From Chloroflexota bacterium (GTDB lineage Bacteria > Chloroflexota > Anaerolineae > Anaerolineales > UBA11579), in assembly GCA_003250455.1 (NCBI GenBank), contig QKGK01000065.1, positions 1 to 6,238 of the forward strand: a stretch of 6,238 nucleotides of DNA. Reading direction: 5' to 3'. The translations under genes and the position numbers were made by a program. Within the stretch, counting starts at the first letter, position 1. Each line of letters opens with the position of its first letter. This document shows, in pieces, positions 1-4,722 of this stretch. A model generated the notes under the pieces. The model was not told where the DNA came from, did no database searches, and worked only from the letters and a program-made list of their open reading frames with translations.

Positions 1-1
1 G

Positions 2-175
2 GTCTGGCTGGTGGATGATGGGCAGATTGCGGCTGACTACGCTGCCAAATCAGGCAGCTTTTACCTGCTGCGTCCCGACCGGCATCTGGCGGCCCGGCGC
101 AGAAATTTAACCACGGAAGCAATGTCCGCCCTGGTCGGGGATGTCAAACGAATTTATAGATTACGGGGAATGTAG
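2..175 (+). CDS. C-terminal end of a probable FAD-dependent aromatic-ring monooxygenase (partial)
   Basis: The gene enters from the left edge; only the last 57 codons and a TAG stop are visible. The peptide has a segment of the form SFYLLRPDRHLAARRR about 20 residues in. This resembles the C-terminal thioredoxin-like domain of FAD-binding aromatic hydroxylases (the PHBH/MhpA/pentachlorophenol-monooxygenase type), where a strand ending in a [YV]L[IVL]RPDxHVAxR motif is typical. Those enzymes hydroxylate aromatic rings in the cytoplasm using NAD(P)H and oxygen. The FAD-binding motifs would lie outside the window, so substrate and even enzyme class are inferred from this tail alone. The gene converges on hpt copy 1 with 2 nt between the two stops and no hairpin between them, so the two transcripts probably overlap. 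Confidence 0.5.
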   Translation, partial: VWLVDDGQIAADYAAKSGSFYLLRPDRHLAARRRNLTTEAMSALVGDVKRIYRLRGM

Positions 176-177
176 AA

Positions 178-747
178 TTATTCGCTGCGGATGGACTGAG
201 GGTTTAGGGTGGCAACGAAGGGCAAATTGCGATACCCCTCGCGGTAATCGAGGCCATAGCCAACCACAAAGGCATCGGGGATATCGAAGCCTTTATATTT
301 GATCGGCACCTCGATCTGACGGTTTTTACCCTTGTCAAAAAGCACACATACTTCCAGGCTGGCAGGCTGCCGGGCCTTGAGCGTGCGCAGCAGGTGGTTG
401 AGGGTCATGCCGGTGTCGATGATGTCTTCCACAAAGAGCACATGCCGGCCGGTAATTGAGAGCTCCAGATCCTTGACCACGCGCACCAGGCCCAGGTTGC
501 GCGATTCGGGAGAATAGCTGCTGATGGACATAAAATCCACTTCCAAAGGAATATCAATGGTGCGCATCAAGTCCACCATGAAGAAGACCACACCGCGCAG
601 CACGCCTACCAGTAAAGGTTTTTTACCCACATAGTCGCGGGAAATGCGGCTGCCTAGTTCTTCCACACGGGTCTGGATCTGCTGCGAGGAAAACAACACT
701 TTATCTACACCATCCAGCAATTCTCTGTTCAGGCTATATTCGTCCAT
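178..747 (-). CDS. hpt: Hypoxanthine phosphoribosyltransferase, copy 1
   Basis: A 189-residue enzyme of the usual size for bacterial Hpt. It transfers the phosphoribosyl group of PRPP to hypoxanthine or guanine, giving IMP or GMP, in cytoplasmic purine salvage. Seen in the sequence: the pyrophosphate loop VGVLRG (about 47-52), the flexible-loop SSYS (76-79), the PRPP-binding signature VLFVEDIIDTG (103-113) with acidic pair E107/D108 and likely general base D111, the purine-contacting Lys in FDK (K139), and GFDIPD...VVGYGLDYRE (153-170). All key positions are kept, so it should be active. The ATG start is backed by AGGAGG at 756-761, 8 nt upstream. It stands alone, whereas copy 2 (3727-4302) lies in an operon. 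By hand count, 134 of 189 aligned residues are identical between the copies, with no gap needed. Confidence 0.93.
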   Translation of the reverse strand: MDEYSLNRELLDGVDKVLFSSQQIQTRVEELGSRISRDYVGKKPLLVGVLRGVVFFMVDLMRTIDIPLEVDFMSISSYSPESRNLGLVRVVKDLELSITGRHVLFVEDIIDTGMTLNHLLRTLKARQPASLEVCVLFDKGKNRQIEVPIKYKGFDIPDAFVVGYGLDYREGYRNLPFVATLNPQSIRSE

Positions 748-792
748 CGGCCGGGCCTCCTGTTGCTTCTACCAAATCAATTCGCTACGGTA

Positions 793-798
793 ATTGTA
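793..798 (-). promoter_or_regulatory. Candidate -10 box for hpt copy 1
   Basis: On the minus strand this reads TACAAT (one mismatch from TATAAT), about 45 nt upstream of the hpt start. No good -35 lies 16-18 nt further upstream. The kinase operon at 5286 has the same GTACAATTA context in its upstream region, which makes a real promoter somewhat more likely. Confidence 0.35.
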
Positions 799-854
799 CT
801 TCATAACGGCGTGCTTGCTGACGCGGGATACCTGAAGTATTCACTTAATACAAA

Positions 855-890
855 CAGAATATCCCCGACAATCATATTGGGGATATTCTG
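855..890 (-). terminator. Intrinsic terminator of the octaheme cytochrome/membrane protein operon
   Basis: A perfect 12-bp inverted repeat, CAGAATATCCCC at 855-866 and its complement at 879-890, surrounds a 12-nt loop that can add a further 3 bp (AAT/ATT). It begins 36 nt after the stop of the membrane protein gene. The minus strand continues TTTGTATTAAG, a moderate T-rich tail. It also separates this operon from hpt copy 1. Confidence 0.7.
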
Positions 891-926
891 CTAAATTTTC
901 CAGAGCGGTGATTGAAACGGTTGGAA

Positions 927-1850
927 TCAGCCTGCTGCGTCTGCCTCGGATTTATTTTTTTCCGCCGGGTCCAAAAGGACAAGCAAACCCAACAGCCCCA
1001 TATTGGAATACAGGGTGGGAGCAAGGAAAGGCGCCCCGCGGATAAAACGCTCCTGGATGACCAATCCCTCGCTGGTGAGGTTCTCGCCGATGTGCAGGCC
1101 AAGCCCGATCAACCCGACGACAATCAGCAGCACCATAGAGATTAAATACACACCCAAATCTCCACGATGGATCTTCTGGTACACCGCCATCAGAAACGCA
1201 ACAATGGCAGAAAAAACGCCAATGGCGGTGGGAAGCCACAGCCAGGGATTGGAAAAACCTGTACGGGCATGGTCCAACACGCTGCTGATCAGAGTGGCCA
1301 GGATTCCCAGACTGATCATGATGAAGTATGCACGCGTCTTGCTGAAGGGCAGGTTCAGTGTCTTGCTGCCCAGGAGCTGCAAGCGCCCGGAATCGGTGGG
1401 AGATTCAATCCAGGATGCGCTGATCCCCATCCAGCCGACCAGCGAGAACATCAGCGGGCCGATGACGGGCGGCGCCCAGATGAGCAGGTCAATGGTGACC
1501 CGCTGCCCGGCAGGCGCAGTTGGTAAAATGCCGCGCACCAGGTGGAAATATGCGCCTAACAGCCCAACGATGATGCTGGAGACAAGGACAACATTGGCAA
1601 GCATGACCGCAATATTGCGCCGCTTGAGAGCGATCCCCCCGGCGACCAACAGCAAGACACCGGCCACCGGCCCAAAAATGATCGGAATCCATTCCCGCGG
1701 GACGATTGTCCCGCTGATTGAATGGGCAAGGTAAATGTCAAATCCCAGAAAAATCTCGTTGACCGCCGCCATCAGCAAAATAAACTGATCACGGGTGAAG
1801 GGAAGTTTTACCTTGCGAAGCCAGGGAAAAACTTCAGCCAGGTAGTACAT
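927..1850 (-). CDS. Eight-helix membrane protein built from two four-helix repeats, partner gene of the octaheme cytochrome
   Basis: A 307-residue integral membrane protein that I cannot name. I see eight hydrophobic segments, roughly 21-45, 54-75, 79-105, 118-145, 173-193, 203-223, 231-254 and 272-294. Positive charges in the N-terminus and in the loops after helices 2, 4 and 6 place both ends in the cytoplasm. The two halves align as H-x3-G-x6-W-x-P-x3-G (H43, G47, W54, P56, G60; H194, G198, W205, P207, G211), then VGL[LI]GxxxH ending at H103 and H253, then an AP..P...[FY]S..G motif (from A126 and A273). This is a tandem duplication. The four histidines are predicted near the outer face and could ligate heme b or metal, or line a quinone site. 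The start lies 2 nt after the octaheme stop, with no strong ribosome site, so translational coupling is likely. An electron-transfer role is inferred from this context. I see no NrfD, NapC or HaoB signature. Confidence 0.85.
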   Translation of the reverse strand: MYYLAEVFPWLRKVKLPFTRDQFILLMAAVNEIFLGFDIYLAHSISGTIVPREWIPIIFGPVAGVLLLVAGGIALKRRNIAVMLANVVLVSSIIVGLLGAYFHLVRGILPTAPAGQRVTIDLLIWAPPVIGPLMFSLVGWMGISASWIESPTDSGRLQLLGSKTLNLPFSKTRAYFIMISLGILATLISSVLDHARTGFSNPWLWLPTAIGVFSAIVAFLMAVYQKIHRGDLGVYLISMVLLIVVGLIGLGLHIGENLTSEGLVIQERFIRGAPFLAPTLYSNMGLLGLLVLLDPAEKNKSEADAAG

Positions 1851-1852
1851 GT

Positions 1853-3124
1853 CTACGGTTCCAATCCGGCGGCTTCCAGCTTGCCATCCACCATTTCCCT
1901 TAGTTCAGCAAGATCGGACAGCATTTCGTAAGCGCCATGCCATTGGGTGTAGTCCGGCCCCTGCATCCAGGCGCCGAATTTGGCCGTCCGCCCCCAATGG
2001 TGCCAAAGCTCAAAGAAAACGAAATCGATCGGCTCATCAAATGGATCATCCGTTATTAAGCCGTTATCTTGCAAAGGCTTGATGATCTCCCGGCTTTCCA
2101 ACACCCAGGCATTCACTTTTTCTACCAGCGCATCGCCGTCTGCATAGAAATCTTCCAGCCAGACTTCGTTGTGGCATTCGCCGCAAACCGTCTGCATGCG
2201 TACCTGATTATCCTGCCAAGCCGGGCGGCGTTCGCTGACGGGGGCAAACAGATACCAGGTGAGGCGCTCGCCGACATCATGCGTGGTGGCGGTGCCGCCA
2301 AAGCCGCTAATGTGGCAGGTAGCGCAGGTCGGCGCGGGGAAGTCCTGTACGGTGAGCATCCCCGGTTCAGTGTCCCATCCCCAGTCGTCGCCACCAGTTG
2401 CATAAGCAATTCCATGCGGCGATTCGGTGTAGATCTCAAACTGCGGGTGGTCCGGCCCGATATGGCAGGCGTTGCAGGTTTCCGGCTTGCGGACCTGCTC
2501 CAGGCTGAACTCGTGCCTCAGATGGCACTTCTGGCACTGCCCGACAGAACCATCTTCGGCTGGTTTGCCAATATTATGGCAGGCTTCACAGGCAAACCGG
2601 GTGATCTCCGGGCCTTCCAGATGGTAGATTTCATTGCGTGAACGGTCCGGGTTGTAGGAACCTTCAGGAATATTTTGATACATGGCAAGCAGGTTTTCAT
2701 CCAATGCCTGCGCCCCGGCATAGGCGACGTATGAAGGAATGGCATGCCGGCTGGCATTGTACTGGTCCACTTCCGCCTGGTGGCAATCCTCACACATGGC
2801 GGTGGTCGGTGAGGCCAAAATGTACACCCCTTCGTGCTCTTCTGCGCCAGGATAGTCCACCGCCACCTGATGGCAGTCCTCGCATTCAACCTCAGCTCCA
2901 GCCATGGTGCTGTGACCATACTGCTCCACAATACCAGGGGTCGTTTTGCGGTGGCAGACCACACATTCATTATTGCTGTTCGCCAGCGCGTCCACTTTTT
3001 GATCGGCAGCAGGTTCGCTGCCGGAACTGATCGCCAGGATCACCAGGATCAACGCGGCAACCACAATGACCCCGATCAAACCTATCAGCCAGGTTCGTGT
3101 TCCGGGACGTTCGAATATGCTCAT
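1853..3124 (-). CDS. hao: Octaheme cytochrome c of the hydroxylamine oxidoreductase (HAO) family, membrane-anchored
   Basis: A 423-residue protein with exactly eight CxxCH heme c sites, at C54, C81, C111, C179, C197, C217, C267 and C314. A hydrophobic segment at 12-32 follows a short basic N-terminus and has no clear cleavage site or lipobox, so it probably anchors the protein with its hemes outside the cytoplasm. After heme 6 comes CHIGPDHPQFEIYxESPHG (D225, H226), the segment I recognise from HAO-family proteins, whose active site holds an Asp-His pair. The C-terminal part after heme 8 lacks cysteines and looks helical, with GPDYTQWHGAYE (Y392, Y399), as in HAO. The family oxidises hydroxylamine or hydrazine, or runs reductively on nitrite; direction cannot be settled here. 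The start was chosen at ATG 3124 because AGGAGG (3130-3135) lies 5 nt upstream; an open frame to 3262 crosses the promoter. The membrane protein gene follows 2 nt later. Confidence 0.88.
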   Translation of the reverse strand: MSIFERPGTRTWLIGLIGVIVVAALILVILAISSGSEPAADQKVDALANSNNECVVCHRKTTPGIVEQYGHSTMAGAEVECEDCHQVAVDYPGAEEHEGVYILASPTTAMCEDCHQAEVDQYNASRHAIPSYVAYAGAQALDENLLAMYQNIPEGSYNPDRSRNEIYHLEGPEITRFACEACHNIGKPAEDGSVGQCQKCHLRHEFSLEQVRKPETCNACHIGPDHPQFEIYTESPHGIAYATGGDDWGWDTEPGMLTVQDFPAPTCATCHISGFGGTATTHDVGERLTWYLFAPVSERRPAWQDNQVRMQTVCGECHNEVWLEDFYADGDALVEKVNAWVLESREIIKPLQDNGLITDDPFDEPIDFVFFELWHHWGRTAKFGAWMQGPDYTQWHGAYEMLSDLAELREMVDGKLEAAGLEP

Positions 3125-3129
3125 TTGGG

Positions 3130-3135
3130 CCTCCT
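3130..3135 (-). promoter_or_regulatory. Ribosome binding site that fixes the octaheme cytochrome start
   Basis: AGGAGG on the minus strand, 5 nt before ATG at 3124. It favours this start over upstream in-frame codons to 3262; from here the protein begins with a proper N-terminal membrane segment. Confidence 0.85.
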
Positions 3136-3197
3136 CTTGCCTATTATTGAGATACTCTGATCTATATAAATTTATCCAATTCTTTTGTGGTGTTTTC

Positions 3198-3225
3198 AGT
3201 ATACAATACCTTCCTTTTACAACAA
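3198..3225 (-). promoter_or_regulatory. Predicted promoter of the octaheme cytochrome operon
   Basis: On the minus strand, TTGTTG (3220-3225) as -35, a 16-nt spacer, and TATACT (3198-3203) as -10. This gives a leader of roughly 65 nt before ATG at 3124. The -10 is good (5 of 6) and the -35 weak (TTG only), as expected for an activator-dependent promoter. On the + strand the overlapping TACAAT (3202-3207) could be the -10 of a divergent promoter. Confidence 0.45.
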
Positions 3226-3233
3226 AATTGGAT
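3215..3233 (-). promoter_or_regulatory. Shared upstream motif, hao copy
   Basis: On the minus strand this reads ATCCAATTTTGTTGTAAAA. The same sequence minus one T lies at 5430-5447 on the + strand, just before the Crp/Fnr gene. Here it covers the predicted -35 of hao and includes one arm of the inverted repeat. A regulator site is inferred from the match; its protein is unknown, with the neighbouring Crp/Fnr protein the obvious candidate. Confidence 0.5.
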
Positions 3234-3369
3234 ATTCTTTTCGCCCGCCAGCCTAGCCTCAAGCATCTAAGTGCGGCATATAGACGGGATCAACCACATA
3301 AGACAACCCTTCCATCCCGGTTTACACGCCATTTAACGACACCTCTACCAGGCGATGAACATCTGCTTA

Positions 3370-3398
3370 GGCGAATCAGACAGATTCGGCCGTTTTTA
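3370..3398 (+). terminator. Intrinsic terminator on the + strand with no gene upstream
   Basis: GG-C-GAATC (3370-3377) pairs with GATTC-G-CC (3383-3391) across one bulged G, giving 8 bp around the loop AGACA, followed by GTTTTTA. The T run is on the + side only. No + strand gene lies between 3125 and 3370, so it would end a non-coding transcript, perhaps one starting near 3213, or shield the promoter that follows. Confidence 0.5.
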
Positions 3399-3408
3399 GA
3401 TTAAAAAC
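3392..3408. repeat. Perfect AT-rich palindrome abutting the orphan promoter
   Basis: GTTTTTA-GAT-TAAAAAC, 7 bp on each side, ends one base before the TTGACT -35 at 3409. Its left arm is also the T run of the terminator at 3370-3398. It could serve as an UP-like element or an operator. Confidence 0.4.
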
Positions 3409-3437
3409 TTGACTCGCGATGGATTTTTCTATATGAT
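3409..3437 (+). promoter_or_regulatory. Near-consensus sigma-70 promoter facing no annotated gene
   Basis: TTGACT (3409-3414), a 17-nt spacer and TATGAT (3432-3437): 5 of 6 at each box with ideal spacing, by far the best promoter in the window. The -10 lies inside a perfect 13-bp palindrome, CTATATGATATAG (3429-3441), a plausible repressor site. It points towards 3444-3700 and then antisense into hpt copy 2. Confidence 0.6.
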
Positions 3438-3441
3438 ATAG

Positions 3442-3543
3442 ATGACAGGGCGTTCAAAGAAACTTGCCCGTACCTTTCAAATTGAATTTATCCGAAAGCA
3501 AACAAGTATGGATCCGAGATACCTGCAAAAAAACGCAGATTGA
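3442..3543 (+). CDS. Possible leaderless micro-ORF, 33 codons (doubtful)
   Basis: ATG at 3442-3444 falls 5-7 nt after the -10 of the strong promoter, where transcription should start, and stays open for 33 codons to TGA at 3541-3543. The peptide begins MTGRSKKLARTF and is basic in its first half. There is no ribosome site, no homology I recognise and no membrane segment. A run of this length occurs often by chance, so the only support is its position at the predicted transcript start. Confidence 0.15.
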   Translation: MTGRSKKLARTFQIEFIRKQTSMDPRYLQKNAD

Positions 3544-3700
3544 CCGGGTGCCGAAAATTTGCTGAAAGATAAAGAAAATTCTTTACCTAAAAAATCTTGC
3601 AAAAGATAAAAATTGTAAAGAAGCCAATCAGAGTATTTTTATATAGCTGAGCGGATTTGAAAAGATACAGAAAGGTTACTTAGAACCCCTGTCACTTTTT
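3444..3700 (+). ncRNA. Candidate small RNA between the orphan promoter and a terminator-like hairpin
   Basis: A transcript from the strong + strand promoter would start near 3444 and could end at the hairpin and T run at 3667-3700, giving about 255 nt. Its 5' end can form a hairpin at once: GGGC-GTT (3448-3454) with AAC-TT-GCCC (3461-3469), loop CAAAGA, two T bulged. No annotated protein gene lies in this span. I recognise no known RNA family, including 6S RNA. If termination fails, the RNA runs antisense into hpt copy 2. Confidence 0.3.
3667..3700 (+). terminator. Terminator-like hairpin between the orphan transcript and hpt copy 2
   Basis: ACAG-AAA-GGTT (3667-3677) pairs with AACC-C-CTGT (3684-3692): 8 bp broken by a 3x1 internal loop, then CACTTTTTAATTT on the + strand. 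It ends the proposed small RNA. On the minus strand it lies 35 nt after the hpt copy 2 stop and is followed by ATCTTTTC, so it may serve both directions. Confidence 0.45.
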
Positions 3701-3726
3701 AATTTAATCACTCCCCCACCAAGAAA

Positions 3727-4302
3727 TTAATCTATCCCATTCTGCAGCACATCCGCCTTAAGGATACCCAAAAATGGCAGGTTGCGGAACTTTTCCCGGT
3801 AGTCCAGGCCATACCCGACCACATAGTAATCCGGGATATCGAACCCCTTATACTTGATCGGCATATCGATTAAGCGGCGCTTATCTTTATTGAAGAGAAC
3901 ACACACCTCAATGCTGGCGGGCTGCCGGGTTTTTAGGGTGCGCAGCAAATAATGAAGGGTTAAGCCGGTATCGATGATATCCTCCACAAACAGGACATGC
4001 TGACCGGTAATGGAGATTTCCAGATCTTTGACCATGCGCACAAGCCCCATATCGCGGGATTCGGGGGAATAGCTGCTGACGGACATAAAATCCACTTCCA
4101 GGGGAATATCGATGGAACGCATCAGGTCAACCATAAAGAAGATCACCCCCCGAAGAACGCCAACCAGCACCAGCGACTTCCCGGCATAGTCACGGGAAAT
4201 GCGGTTACCCAATTCTTCTACGCGGGTCTGGATCTGCTGTGGGGTGAACATCACGCGTTCAATATTTTGCATCATTTGAGGGTTGATGCCGTAATCTTCC
4301 AT
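3727..4302 (-). CDS. hpt: Hypoxanthine phosphoribosyltransferase, copy 2
   Basis: A 191-residue Hpt, last gene of a three-gene operon. It makes the same IMP/GMP-forming salvage reaction as copy 1 plausible: pyrophosphate loop VGVLRG, SSYS loop, VLFVEDIIDTG with E107/D108/D111, purine-contact Lys in FNK (K139) and GFDIPD...VVGYGLDYRE are all present. The start overlaps the upstream stop as TGATG, with GAGGTG (4311-4316) 8 nt upstream inside that gene, so the two are translationally coupled. The differences from copy 1 cluster in the first 20 residues, in 139-147 and in the last 17, which could alter assembly or purine preference. Which copy does the housekeeping work is not clear. Operon placement and tight coupling favour this one, but that is inference. 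Confidence 0.93.
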   Translation of the reverse strand: MEDYGINPQMMQNIERVMFTPQQIQTRVEELGNRISRDYAGKSLVLVGVLRGVIFFMVDLMRSIDIPLEVDFMSVSSYSPESRDMGLVRMVKDLEISITGQHVLFVEDIIDTGLTLHYLLRTLKTRQPASIEVCVLFNKDKRRLIDMPIKYKGFDIPDYYVVGYGLDYREKFRNLPFLGILKADVLQNGID

Positions 4303-4700
4303 CAGTCATCCACCTCTTTTGGCGAGTGATTATTCTGTGCTTTTGACCCTGCAATCTCACTGGCCTCATCCAGCAAGCCATATTTGAGCATCAGGTTGCG
4401 GACCTCACGGCGTTTAAAAAGTTTAATGTTGACGTCCGGATAAAGTTCCTGCATACGTTTGAGCTTGCGGTTCTTAAAAGATGACTGCTCAGGGCGCACT
4501 GTGGTGAGTTCTATATAAAGGTCTTGCTCAGGGAGGTAAAAATCGGGGGCGAAGGCTTCGGTCACATTACCCTTCTCGTCCCTTTCCAGGGGGAAAGTCT
4601 TCGGCTCGTACTCCCACTGAATGCCATAAAAGTCGAGAATTTGCGCAAAGACCTTCTCAGCCTCATGAACGAAGGGTGTTGACTTGTCTGAATCAGTCAA
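4302..4700 (-). CDS. Small PD-(D/E)XK-like protein, function unknown
   Basis: A 132-residue soluble protein. It has HEAEKVFAQILDFYGI (E14), YEPKTFPL, then APDFYLPEQDLYIELT with D53 and E64, and a basic stretch FKNRKLKRMQELYPDVNIKLF. The order helix with Glu, PD, strand with E-x-T fits the PD-(D/E)XK nuclease-like fold. The usual Lys of ExK is Thr66 here, with K76, K79 and K81 nearby as possible migrated lysines. DNA cleavage is therefore unproven, and a binding-only role is possible. The start is TTG at 4698-4700, fixed by AGGAGG (4707-4712) 6 nt upstream. It sits 22 nt after the kinase-like gene and overlaps hpt copy 2 by one base. I recall similar hypothetical proteins in other bacteria from memory only. 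Confidence 0.75.
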   Translation of the reverse strand: MTDSDKSTPFVHEAEKVFAQILDFYGIQWEYEPKTFPLERDEKGNVTEAFAPDFYLPEQDLYIELTTVRPEQSSFKNRKLKRMQELYPDVNIKLFKRREVRNLMLKYGLLDEASEIAGSKAQNNHSPKEVDD

Positions 4701-4706
4701 GAGGTA

Positions 4707-4712
4707 CCTCCT
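4707..4712 (-). promoter_or_regulatory. Ribosome binding site supporting a TTG start
   Basis: AGGAGG on the minus strand, 6 nt before TTG at 4700. No ATG or GTG lies at a fitting distance. The site overlaps a perfect 10-bp palindrome, GAGGTACCTC (4701-4710), which could affect access to it; that effect is speculative. Confidence 0.75.
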
Positions 4713-4722
4713 GAAACGAACA

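Larger units (their letters stand above)
3173..3234. repeat. Inverted repeat flanking the hao promoter
   Basis: TATCCAATT at 3173-3181 and its exact complement at 3226-3234, separated by 44 bp. Arm centres are 53 bp apart, about five helical turns. The predicted hao -10 and -35 lie between the arms, so the right arm is outside the hao transcript and is more likely a protein-binding site than RNA structure. The 8-mer ATCCAATT recurs at 5430-5437, before the Crp/Fnr gene. Confidence 0.6.
3125..3726. other. 602-bp intergenic region rich in regulatory signals, no convincing gene
   Basis: Both flanking genes read on the minus strand, so this should need only an hpt copy 2 terminator and a hao promoter. 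It holds more. The hao promoter lies inside a 9-bp inverted repeat (3173-3234). A possible divergent -10 is at 3202-3207, an inverted repeat CGGGAT/ATCCCG at 3285-3290/3314-3319, and a + strand terminator at 3370-3398. A near-consensus + strand promoter is at 3409-3437, and another hairpin with a T run at 3667-3700. The part from about 3400 to 3726 is markedly AT-rich. I see no tRNA, no CRISPR array, no transposase remnant and none of the 4.5S RNA, tmRNA or RNase P RNA core motifs. The only open frames are short. Confidence 0.75.

Noticed and set aside
1003..1734. 243-codon + strand open frame opposite the membrane protein gene
   Set aside because: Arg/Pro/Thr-rich translation without domains, fully antisense to a well-supported membrane protein; a shadow frame.
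2069..2641. 190-codon + strand open frame opposite the octaheme gene
   Set aside because: Antisense to the region encoding several CxxCH sites and the HAO motifs; no recognisable protein features.
3131..3260. Minus strand small ORF beginning MLEARLAGEK before hao
   Set aside because: Overlaps the predicted hao promoter and leader, lacks a ribosome site, and shows no recognisable features.
3125..3262. In-frame extension of the octaheme protein by 46 residues at the N-terminus
   Set aside because: It has no ribosome site, would put a long polar stretch before the membrane helix, and crosses the predicted promoter. ATG 3124 with AGGAGG fits much better.
3444..3700. 6S RNA or another known structured RNA
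   Set aside because: I could not find the long bulged hairpin of 6S or the core motifs of SRP RNA, tmRNA or RNase P RNA; an Rfam search would be needed.
178..4302. The two hpt copies as ends of a composite mobile element
   Set aside because: They are intact housekeeping enzymes with only about 71% protein identity. No transposase, terminal inverted repeats or target-site duplication are visible.
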